Below are positions 57,446 through 64,000 of a stretch of 64,000 nt of DNA, piece after piece (position 1 is the first letter of the stretch; each line of letters begins with the position of its first letter). The position numbers and the translations under genes were made by a program. This DNA is from an uncultured Ruminococcus sp. Its GTDB lineage: Bacteria; Bacillota; Clostridia; Oscillospirales; Acutalibacteraceae. The stretch spans positions 1 to 64,000 of the forward strand of contig CACYSI010000002.1 in NCBI GenBank assembly GCA_902776975.1. The letters run 5' to 3'. Below the pieces are notes generated by a model. That model saw only the letters and a list, made by a program, of their open reading frames with translations, did no database searches and was not told the origin of the DNA.

Positions 57446-58672
57446 ATGAAAAACATAAAAAACAAGCTCATCCTTATCATCTCATTCATCTTAGCGGCAA
57501 CGCTGATAATAATCGCCATGGTGATCAACGACAACAGTAAGGTAACTCAGCCGGTCACAAACACCGAGCCCGTCACAGAAGCACCCACAGAGTTCGAGAC
57601 AGCTCTGCCGACATTGGCGGATGCCTCCGAAAACGACAAGGACATCTCGGCTAAGCTCACCGAATACGCCGGGCGCATGAACTTCAGCGGCTCTGTATAT
57701 CTGGTTGACAAGGGTGAGGTGATACTCGACTTCGCTCAGGGCGACTACAGCGGCAAAGGATCCGATATAAAGTACGGTGTAGCCTCTGTCACAAAGCAGA
57801 TCACAGCCGCCTCGGTTATGCAGCTTTTTGAGGACGGCAAGCTTGATTTAGACGATAAACTCAGCCAATACTTTCCCAAGTACAGCATCGGCAAGGACAT
57901 CACCGTCAGACAACTGTTGTGCCAGCGCTCCGGCATACCCGACTACTCGATAGAGTACTCGGATGACGCGGCGTGGGCATATACCGACAACTCAACATAC
58001 ATGGTCATGGTCAAAAAAGAGAACGCCTCACAGCTCAACCGCAATATAATCAAGGATCTTGTCTTCGACTGTGAGCTGCTCTTTGAGCCGGGTGAAGAGT
58101 TTTACTATTCAGACTCAAACTACGCTCTGCTCGCAGATATAGTCGAGCAGGTATCGGGCGAGAGCTTTCACGATTATGTCCGCGAGAACATCTTTGAGCC
58201 TCTCGGCATGACAGCGGCGTTCATCGACGACTACAGCTACGGCTATGACGTCACCGTAGCAGGTACAGACAGATCTGAGTTCGACGATGATTATTTCAAG
58301 TATAAGGGACTTGAATTCGGCTGCGGAGATATGCTCGCCTCCACCGGCGACCTGTACAAATGGTACAAGGGTCTGACTAACGCCAAGGTGGTCAGCAAGA
58401 GTACCTACGCGCAGATGATCGAGAACTACAGCTCCCCCGAGGAGCTGGGCTACGGCTACGGGCTGATGATATCGGACGAGGTCGACTGCAAGACGCTGTT
58501 TCACTACGGCTTTATCCCGTCATACTACAGCTCGATATTCATGATACCCGAGCATGACGTCTTCGCGGCGGTACTGGCGAACCACGAAAAGGGATATCCA
58601 CAGACTGCCGCCTGCAATATCGTAAAAAACTACGCCAAAGCCTCAGGCTATGAGATAATCAATATAGAATAA
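57446..58672 (+). CDS. Membrane-anchored serine hydrolase, class C beta-lactamase fold
   Basis: The 408-residue protein has one N-terminal membrane anchor (residues about 8-27), a Thr/Pro-rich linker, and a beta-lactamase/transpeptidase-like domain. The SxxK nucleophile is S114-V-T-K117 (GVASVTKQITAASVMQLF); the second motif reads YSDSNYALLA, with Asp where class C enzymes have the Asn of YxN; the third-motif region is FHYGF (HxG). It is more likely a peptidoglycan or D-amino-acid ester hydrolase than a true beta-lactamase. AAAGGATGG precedes the ATG. It is monocistronic, with a terminator. Confidence 0.9.
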   Translation: MKNIKNKLILIISFILAATLIIIAMVINDNSKVTQPVTNTEPVTEAPTEFETALPTLADASENDKDISAKLTEYAGRMNFSGSVYLVDKGEVILDFAQGDYSGKGSDIKYGVASVTKQITAASVMQLFEDGKLDLDDKLSQYFPKYSIGKDITVRQLLCQRSGIPDYSIEYSDDAAWAYTDNSTYMVMVKKENASQLNRNIIKDLVFDCELLFEPGEEFYYSDSNYALLADIVEQVSGESFHDYVRENIFEPLGMTAAFIDDYSYGYDVTVAGTDRSEFDDDYFKYKGLEFGCGDMLASTGDLYKWYKGLTNAKVVSKSTYAQMIENYSSPEELGYGYGLMISDEVDCKTLFHYGFIPSYYSSIFMIPEHDVFAAVLANHEKGYPQTAACNIVKNYAKASGYEIINIE

Positions 58673-58691
58673 ACACAAAAAGCAAAAATCA

Positions 58692-58721
58692 ACGGAGTCG
58701 AGGTGTAAACCACGGCTCCGT
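58692..58721. terminator. Terminator between the serine hydrolase and DUF1624 genes
   Basis: ACGGAGTCG/CGGCTCCGT with a 12-base loop, between convergent genes. Confidence 0.7.
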
Positions 58722-58744
58722 TTCTATATTTGATCAATCAGTGT

Positions 58745-59518
58745 TTAACGGTTTATAAACTTGAATATCAGCCAGCATACACCGTACAGCACAGGCTGAT
58801 GTACCATATATATCAACAGGCTGTGTCTTCCTATAGCGCTCAGCACAGGCACGCTGCGCTCGAGCCGCTTATCAAGCCCGTATCTCTTTACGGCTCTCCA
58901 CAGGATATAGCCGAAGATATACAGAAAGATCCACGGCAGTATCGGGAAGTAATCAGCCGAGAAAAAGCTCCTGTGCGGAAAGCCGAGAAAGGCGAGCCAC
59001 TTGAGCTCATATATCGCCTCGGGCAGCTTGATGAGCGGATACGAGAATATCCCTATATATCCCTGAGGAATATCGTAGCACAGGATGAAGAGTATCAGAG
59101 ATACAGCCGTACCGACCCACATATTGACCTTATTCAGCAGACCCCTCAGCGCGTATGTCAGTATCATAGCGCAGCCTAAGAAGCTCAGCACTCCGAACCA
59201 TATCACCTGATCGGGGATGAAGAAGTATGTCACGGCTGTCACCGCACATCCGCACAGCAGCACGATCAGTCCTCTCCTGTATCCCCTGCGCGTAAAGTTG
59301 AGCGATATACCGGATATGATTATGAAAGACATACATATGAATCTCTCCCATATTATCGCCGCCGGGTGACTGCTGAACCTCACCCAGTCCCCCGCGAAGC
59401 TGAAGCAGTCATAAATAAAGTGAAAAGCTATCATGTTGATGATCGCCACCGCTCTCGCCGCGTCGATCATACCGTAACGGGCAGAATTGTTCTTTTTCAA
59501 ATCAAAACTCTTTTCCAT
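58745..59518 (-). CDS. Heparan-alpha-glucosaminide N-acetyltransferase-like membrane protein (DUF1624)
   Basis: The 257-residue protein has about seven helices and the DUF1624 start RYGMIDAARAVAIINMIAFHFIYDCF, with the conserved His of the family's transmembrane acyltransfer site. The segments LWRAVKRYGLDKRLE and SLLIYMVHQPVLYGVCW near the end also fit. Relatives move acetyl groups across membranes onto sugars. It follows the TetR gene almost without gap and is probably controlled by it. The acceptor is unknown. Confidence 0.88.
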   Translation of the reverse strand: MEKSFDLKKNNSARYGMIDAARAVAIINMIAFHFIYDCFSFAGDWVRFSSHPAAIIWERFICMSFIIISGISLNFTRRGYRRGLIVLLCGCAVTAVTYFFIPDQVIWFGVLSFLGCAMILTYALRGLLNKVNMWVGTAVSLILFILCYDIPQGYIGIFSYPLIKLPEAIYELKWLAFLGFPHRSFFSADYFPILPWIFLYIFGYILWRAVKRYGLDKRLERSVPVLSAIGRHSLLIYMVHQPVLYGVCWLIFKFINR

Positions 59519-59519
59519 A

Positions 59520-60116
59520 TCAAAAATCGAGATTAAGATATCCGTTCAGCCCTTTGAAGGCGAGTATGTTCATCTGACGGCTGATCTCATCTATAGACGC
59601 CCTGCGATCCGAGTTGAACCACCTCTTATATACCGCTACCATGCCCGTGATCATGAACTCGAGCATCAGGTTGAGCCGCAGCTCGTCAAGCTCTACTACA
59701 GGCAGTATCACGGACTTGACTTTAGCCTTGAGCAGGTCTACCATCTTGCTAAGCAGACCGACATTCGTATTCATCCCCAGCAGATATCCGAAGGTATCCA
59801 TATCCGTGCTGATGACCGAGGTAAGCTTTTCAAATATCAGATACGGGTTTTCGAGGTTGTCTATAAAGTCGATATCGGTCAAAGCCTCATCCACATGACT
59901 GATGATATCGTCCTCCATCTCGTCTATGACCTCATGCACACCCGAGTAGTAGTTATAGAAGGTTTTGCGGTTTATATCCGCCTGAGCGGCGATATCGCTG
60001 ATGGTGATATCGTTGATATCCCTGTCGTTCAGCAGATGCATGAGCGCGTTTTTGATAGCCCTTTTAGTTTTTATGACTCTGCGGTCGGTAGCTCGTTTCA
60101 CCATATTTTTTACCAT
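59520..60116 (-). CDS. TetR/AcrR-family transcriptional regulator
   Basis: The 198-residue protein has an N-terminal TetR helix-turn-helix (KRAIKNALMHLLNDRDINDITISDIAAQADINRKTFYNYYSGVHEVIDEM) and a ligand-binding C-terminal domain of the TetR_C_7-like type. It is read with the DUF1624 gene, so autoregulation and control of that gene are likely. It is also divergent from the fakA-like gene 175 bases away, whose promoter it could control. Confidence 0.92.
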   Translation of the reverse strand: MVKNMVKRATDRRVIKTKRAIKNALMHLLNDRDINDITISDIAAQADINRKTFYNYYSGVHEVIDEMEDDIISHVDEALTDIDFIDNLENPYLIFEKLTSVISTDMDTFGYLLGMNTNVGLLSKMVDLLKAKVKSVILPVVELDELRLNLMLEFMITGMVAVYKRWFNSDRRASIDEISRQMNILAFKGLNGYLNLDF

Positions 60117-60225
60117 TTCCGATCATTTATTGTCATTTCTGATTATTTAAACATTTTTTTGATAATATCTTGTAAAACAGTAGTAATTTTGACTTTTTTC
60201 TGTTATAATGTTTTTGTTTGTACTA

Positions 60226-60255
60226 ATTATATTATACACATGTGGCAAAAGTCAA
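60226..60255 (-). promoter_or_regulatory. Possible promoter of the TetR-DUF1624 operon
   Basis: On the minus strand TTGACT (60250-60255), an 18-base spacer and TATAAT (60226-60231). The region to fakA is A/T-rich, with several alternative -10 boxes. Confidence 0.5.
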
Positions 60256-60291
60256 CAGTTGTGTAATAATTTGTAGACAGAAGGACAGAAG

Positions 60292-61926
60292 ATGACACAT
60301 ACAATAGACGGTACCATGTACCTCAACATGCTGCGCGCGGGCGCGGCGCGGCTCGATCTCAACCGCAAGGCGGTAAACGACCTTAACGTTTTTCCGATAC
60401 CGGACGGAGATACGGGCGACAATATGTTCATGACCATCAACTCCGGCGCGGCTAAAGCCGCCGTGTCGGACAGCATATCCATCGCCGCCTCAGACGCCGC
60501 GCGCGGTATGCTCTTAGGCGCCAGAGGCAACTCGGGAGTCATCCTCTCGCGTATCTTCGCGGGTCTCGCCAAGGGTATGCGGGACGCCGACGCTCTCGAT
60601 ACCAACGGCTTCATCAACGCTATCCAGAGCGGTGTGGACGAGGCATACAGCGCGGTATCCGTACCCGTAGAGGGCACCATCCTCACCGTATGCCGCGAGG
60701 GCGCGGAGACGCTCACAGACAACTCGCCCGATAGCTTTGAGGAGCTGTTCGACATACTTCTCCCCGCTATGTCAGAGTCTTTAGAGCATACACCCGAGCA
60801 GCTCGACGTACTCAAAGAGGCGGGAGTCGTAGACTCGGGCGGAGCGGGCCTTGTATATATCGTCCAGGGTATGCGCGAGGGTCTCGGCTCAAAGAGCTTT
60901 GAGTCGATCTCAAGCGCGCCGGCCGCAGGCTCACCGGTCGATCTTGACGCCTTCACCGAGGACAGCGTGCTCGAGTACGGCTACTGCACCGAGTTTTTGC
61001 TCAGACTGCAAAGGAGCAAAACGGATATAGACCGCTTCGATACGGACGCTTTCACGGCGTGGCTTAACTCTGTCGGCGATTCGGTGGTCTGCTTCAAAGA
61101 GGGCAGTATCGTCAAGGTACACGTCCACACCAAGACCCCCGGAGACATACTCAACCACTGTCAGAGATACGGCGAGTTTCTCACCACTAAGATCGAGAAC
61201 ATGACCCTGCAGCATAACGGCAGCCACGGTATGCAGGAGCTCAAGCTCCGCTCAAAGGAGCACAAAAAGCCCTACGGCATCGTAGCCGTAGCCTCGGGCG
61301 ACGGACTCAGAGAGCTGTTCATATCTTTAGGCTGCGACGCGGTGGTAGACGGCGGACAGAGCATGAATCCCTCAGCCGAGGATCTTGTCAGAGCGTTTGA
61401 CGAGGTCTCAGCAGAGGTGATCTATGTATTCCCCAACAACAGCAATATCGTCATGACGGCTCAGCAGGCGGCTCAGCTCTACGGCGGCTCCGACATCAGA
61501 GTCATCCGCACCAAGACCGTCGGCGAGGGCTACGCGGCGGTGTCTATGTTCGACCCGTCCGCGGGCAGCGCCGACGAGATAGCCGCTCAGCTCAACGAGA
61601 TAGCCGCGGGCGTAGTCACGGGCATGGTATCCAGAGCCTCGCGCGACGTCAGCGGAGAGGTCGCCGTACTCAAGGATGATTACATCGGCTTTGTCGGCGA
61701 TCATATCTATGTAGACGCTAAGACCCCCGAGGACGCTATGCTCGGACTGTGCGAGAGCTTAGACGCGGGCAGCCGCGACATCCTGCTGATACTCGCGGGA
61801 GCCGACGCCGACGATGACGCCGCCGCAAGGATGGCAGACGAGCTTACAGCGCGCTACAGACGCTCGGAGGTCATCATGATAAACGGCGACCAGCCGATAT
61901 ATGACTATATACTCATTTTAGAGTAA
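60292..61926 (+). CDS. fakA: DAK2-domain kinase, FakA-like fatty acid kinase
   Basis: FakA phosphorylates fatty acids bound to FakB, feeding exogenous fatty acids into phospholipids. The 544-residue protein has the N-terminal DhaL ATP-binding domain with NVFPIPDGDTGDNMFMTI, LGARGNSGVILSRI and DSGGAGLVYIVQGM, a middle domain, and a C-terminal domain with VAVASGDGLRELFISLGCDAVVDGGQSMNPS. The FakB-like DegV gene follows after 37 bases. Many Firmicutes place this gene near recG or rpmB; here it is elsewhere. Confidence 0.92.
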   Translation: MTHTIDGTMYLNMLRAGAARLDLNRKAVNDLNVFPIPDGDTGDNMFMTINSGAAKAAVSDSISIAASDAARGMLLGARGNSGVILSRIFAGLAKGMRDADALDTNGFINAIQSGVDEAYSAVSVPVEGTILTVCREGAETLTDNSPDSFEELFDILLPAMSESLEHTPEQLDVLKEAGVVDSGGAGLVYIVQGMREGLGSKSFESISSAPAAGSPVDLDAFTEDSVLEYGYCTEFLLRLQRSKTDIDRFDTDAFTAWLNSVGDSVVCFKEGSIVKVHVHTKTPGDILNHCQRYGEFLTTKIENMTLQHNGSHGMQELKLRSKEHKKPYGIVAVASGDGLRELFISLGCDAVVDGGQSMNPSAEDLVRAFDEVSAEVIYVFPNNSNIVMTAQQAAQLYGGSDIRVIRTKTVGEGYAAVSMFDPSAGSADEIAAQLNEIAAGVVTGMVSRASRDVSGEVAVLKDDYIGFVGDHIYVDAKTPEDAMLGLCESLDAGSRDILLILAGADADDDAAARMADELTARYRRSEVIMINGDQPIYDYILILE

Positions 61927-61963
61927 AAATATAGGCAATACCAACTTGATCAAGGAGGAAGCT

Positions 61964-62839
61964 ATGTTAGTATTATTCACAGATACCGATACGGATATAA
62001 CCCCCGCCGAAGCCAAAGAATTCGGCTATCATCTCATCAGTATGCCGTACTCCATAGACGGCGAGACGACCTATCCATATGAGGATTTTGAGGTCTTTGA
62101 CGCGCACGCTTTCTACGACAAGCTGCGAGCAGGCGCTCTGCCCAACACCTCGGCTATCTCGACTCAGAGATACACCGACTACTTCGAGCCGATATTCAAG
62201 GCGGGCGACGATATCCTGTACGTCCACTTCTCTCGCAACATGACGGCGACCTTCGACAACATGGATATAGCCGTTAAGGAGCTGCTCTTGAAGTACCCCG
62301 AGCGCAAGTTCTATGAGATAGATACCAAGGGCATCACCCTTTGCTCGCTCCTCCCCGTTTTAGAGATCGGAGACATGTACAAGGCGGGCAGGAGCATAGA
62401 CGAGATACTCGAGTGGTCAAAGACCGAGATAGACAAGGTAGCATGCTACTTCTTCGCGGATGACCTCAAGTTCTTCCGCCACAGCGGACGAGTATCGGGC
62501 ATTGCCGGCACCATGGGCACCCTGCTCGGCATCAGACCCATCATCTATATGAACGAAGAGGGCAAGATGGTGTCTGTAGGTAAAGAAAAGGGCAGAGTCA
62601 AGGCTATGGAGAGACTCGTACATTATGTAGACGAGCTCGGCGAGGATATCAAAGACCACCGCGTTCTGATCGGTCACACCGACAGCCGCGATATAGCCGA
62701 AGAGATCGAAAAGATGCTCAAGGAGCGCTACGGCGCCGACCTGCGCACAAAGATCTGCGACGTCAACCCCACTGCGGGCAGCCATTGCGGTCCCAACACC
62801 GTAGGCGTGTGCTTCCACGGCAAGAGAAGATCCCTGTAA
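61964..62839 (+). CDS. DegV-family fatty acid-binding protein, FakB-like
   Basis: The 291-residue protein is a DegV fold, which holds a fatty acid for FakA to phosphorylate. Key parts: LFTDTDTDITPAEAKEFGYHLISMPYSIDGETTYPY, LPNTSAISTQRYTDYFEP, YVHFSRNMTATFDNM and FRHSGRVSGIAGTMGTLLGIRPI. Coupling with fakA supports the role; acyl preference cannot be read from sequence. AAGGAGG fixes this ATG, six codons inside the longest frame. Confidence 0.92.
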   Translation: MLVLFTDTDTDITPAEAKEFGYHLISMPYSIDGETTYPYEDFEVFDAHAFYDKLRAGALPNTSAISTQRYTDYFEPIFKAGDDILYVHFSRNMTATFDNMDIAVKELLLKYPERKFYEIDTKGITLCSLLPVLEIGDMYKAGRSIDEILEWSKTEIDKVACYFFADDLKFFRHSGRVSGIAGTMGTLLGIRPIIYMNEEGKMVSVGKEKGRVKAMERLVHYVDELGEDIKDHRVLIGHTDSRDIAEEIEKMLKERYGADLRTKICDVNPTAGSHCGPNTVGVCFHGKRRSL

Positions 62840-63179
62840 CATAACACGCCAAATTATTGCCAATCAAATCCAATACGCTGACACGCGTGTCAGCGTTTCC
62901 CGTAATTCCTGATTCAATAAACCACCGACTACCAACCACCAACTACCAATCACCATGTAGGGGCGGGTCTTGACCCGCCCGTTCGCCGCAGGCGACATGG
63001 ATTTGACGTTTCAACCCACAGTAACTTAAGATATAATATCAGGTTTTTGAGGTTTATCATTTCTATTATTTGATACATAGAAAACGCAACCGGGAGGCAA
63101 CCTCCCGAATAACCACCGACTACCAACCACCAACTACCAACCACCAACCACCAACCAACAACTAATTCCCGAGGTCACT
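62840..63179. repeat. Repeat-rich intergenic region
   Basis: 340 bases without a gene. Contents: the 20-bp perfect palindrome CGCTGACACGCGTGTCAGCG (62875-62894) followed by TTTCCC, probably the fakB terminator; two ACCACC-GACTACCAACCACCAACTACCA tracts (about 62922-62955 and 63111-63165), whose complement TTGGTGGTTGGTAG also occurs at 38638-38651; GTAGGGGCGGGTCTTGACCCGCCCG (62958-62982), a known class of clostridial intergenic hairpin; and AACCGGGAGGCAACCTCCCG. The tracts look like simple-sequence expansions of one repeat. Confidence 0.75.
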
Positions 63180-64000
63180 ATGATAACTGTCAGAGAAGTC
63201 AAGACCAAAAAAGAACAAAAACAGTTCATCGACTTTCCGCTCGATCTGTATAAGGACTGCCCCTACTTTGTGCCGCCCCTGTACGGTGACGAAAAAAAGA
63301 TGTTCTCACCCGATTTCATATACAACGATACCTGTGATATAGTCAACTACCTCGCCTATGACGGCGATAAGGTAGTCGGACGCATACAGGGCATCATCCA
63401 GCGCGCCTCTAACGCTAAGAATAATGAAAAGCGCGCCCGCTTCACCCGCTTTGACTCGATAAACGACAAAGCGGTCGCAGAAAGCTTATTCTCGGCTGTC
63501 GAGAGCTGGGCAAAGGCTCACGGCATGGACACGGTCTGCGGGCCTCTCGGATTCTCCGATCTCGAGCGCGAGGGTATGCTGGTCGAGGGCTTCGATCAGC
63601 TGTCTACCTTTGAGGAGCAGTATAACGCCGAGTACTACGGCGGTATGCTCGAGAGCCTCGGATACGAAAAAGAGGTCGACTGGCTCGAGTTCAAGCTGTA
63701 CCTTCCCGATGAAGACGACGGCTCTATGAAGAAGATGAGCGACTTTGTCATCAAGCGCTACAATCTGCGTATCGGAGAGGCTGAGAACATAGATGACTTC
63801 ATCAAAAAATACGGCGACGACTTTTTTGCCCTGATCGACAAGGGCTATGAGGGTCTCTACGGCACCGTACCCTTTACACAGGCGATGAAGGACGAGATCA
63901 TCAAGTCCTTCAAGCTGATAGTCGATCTCAAGCACGTCGCGATCATCCTCGATGAAAACGGCAGAGCGGTATGCATCGGCGTATGCTTCCCGTCCATAGC
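63180..64000 (+). CDS. GNAT-like N-acetyltransferase domain protein, 3' end outside the window
   Basis: At least 273 codons are open to the end of the window. The protein starts MITVREVKTKKEQKQFIDFPLDLYKDCPYFVPPLYGDEKKMF, a typical beginning for a family of acyl-transferase-fold proteins of about 370 residues (DUF/YghO-like). It continues with YDGDKVVGRIQGI, ESWAKAHGMDTVCGPLGFSDLEREGMLVEGFDQLSTFEEQYN and VAIILDENGRAVCIGVCFPS. Substrate unknown. GAGGT lies seven bases before the ATG. Truncated only by the window edge. Confidence 0.85.
   Translation, partial: MITVREVKTKKEQKQFIDFPLDLYKDCPYFVPPLYGDEKKMFSPDFIYNDTCDIVNYLAYDGDKVVGRIQGIIQRASNAKNNEKRARFTRFDSINDKAVAESLFSAVESWAKAHGMDTVCGPLGFSDLEREGMLVEGFDQLSTFEEQYNAEYYGGMLESLGYEKEVDWLEFKLYLPDEDDGSMKKMSDFVIKRYNLRIGEAENIDDFIKKYGDDFFALIDKGYEGLYGTVPFTQAMKDEIIKSFKLIVDLKHVAIILDENGRAVCIGVCFPSI

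Noticed and set aside
57446..58672. Antibiotic-resistance beta-lactamase
   Set aside because: The SxxK fold is shared with many peptidases and esterases; the YxN motif has Asp, and the protein is membrane-anchored with no resistance context.
1..64000. tRNA, rRNA or CRISPR arrays
   Set aside because: No GGTTCGAAT-type T-loops with CCA-like ends, no rRNA segments and no regularly spaced direct repeats with unique spacers were seen; the tandem repeats here are long intergenic elements.

Overview
The window looks like the chromosome of a Gram-positive gut clostridium of the Ruminococcus / Oscillospiraceae type. The evidence is a duplicated leucine-rich-repeat surface protein ending in a type I dockerin, Firmicutes gene order (rimP-nusA-rnpM-ylxQ-infB-rbfA-nrnA-truB; rplM-rpsI; rimM-trmD; a yqzL-like gene before recO), strong AGGAGG ribosome binding sites, TTGACA/TATAAT promoters, and roughly balanced base composition with heavy use of ATA and GAG/CTC codons. 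No tRNA or rRNA genes, CRISPR array, prophage or transposase gene was seen. Almost all of it is core chromosome; the unusual material lies between genes or in a few small modules.

Layout. 0-1.8 kb: a membrane-anchored XRE regulator, a probable ~300-nt structured RNA with its own promoter and terminator, a palindromic MITE-like element and a 54-residue membrane protein. 1.8-9.9 kb (minus strand): a DNA-repair and housekeeping run, yqzL-like / recO / mutS2 / C39-like lipoprotein / PNPOx-like flavoprotein / uvrC / rsmD / coaD / coiled-coil protein. 10.1-14.0 kb (minus): a small lipoprotein, a VanY-type carboxypeptidase, a YgjP-type metallopeptidase and pyruvate kinase. 14.1-15.5 kb (plus): a metallophosphoesterase with a CYTH protein. 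15.5-26.7 kb (minus): an acyltransferase-fold protein, a Ca/Na exchanger, queH, a HAD phosphatase, a large lipoprotein, a cyclase-family hydrolase, a MutS-like ATPase, a two-gene accessory module with an XRE-NTPase-CYTH fusion, then rpsI and rplM.

26.7-33.6 kb holds two dockerin/LRR genes placed tail to tail. They have near-identical 3' ends, downstream repeats and promoters, so they form a large inverted repeat around ptsH, trmD and rimM. 33.7-39.7 kb: DUF4956 and VTC-domain genes (minus), then citrate synthase, an acyl-CoA ligase, a second acyltransferase-fold protein and a fragment of the YgjP-type peptidase gene (plus). 39.7-47.2 kb is the rimP-to-truB operon, with a leader hairpin. 47.3-51.7 kb: cysK behind a palindromic operator and a tiny leader ORF, an ECF S component, a ZIP transporter, mnmA and a divergent IscR-type Rrf2 regulator. 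51.9-64 kb: a divergent SDF-type symporter with an extra N-terminal domain, an esterase lipoprotein, a second MITE-like copy, apbE / NusG-II / Gx transporter, a serine hydrolase, a DUF1624 membrane protein with a TetR regulator, fakA-like and fakB-like genes, a repeat-rich gap, and the start of a GNAT-like gene that runs off the window.

The most interesting signals are the candidate structured RNA near 0.9 kb, the operator plus leader peptide ahead of cysK, the XRE-NTPase-CYTH fusion in a module bracketed by duplicated terminators, the two E2-fold proteins that both lack the catalytic histidine, the tail-to-tail dockerin duplication, and a perfect ACACGCGTGT palindrome that recurs only between genes.
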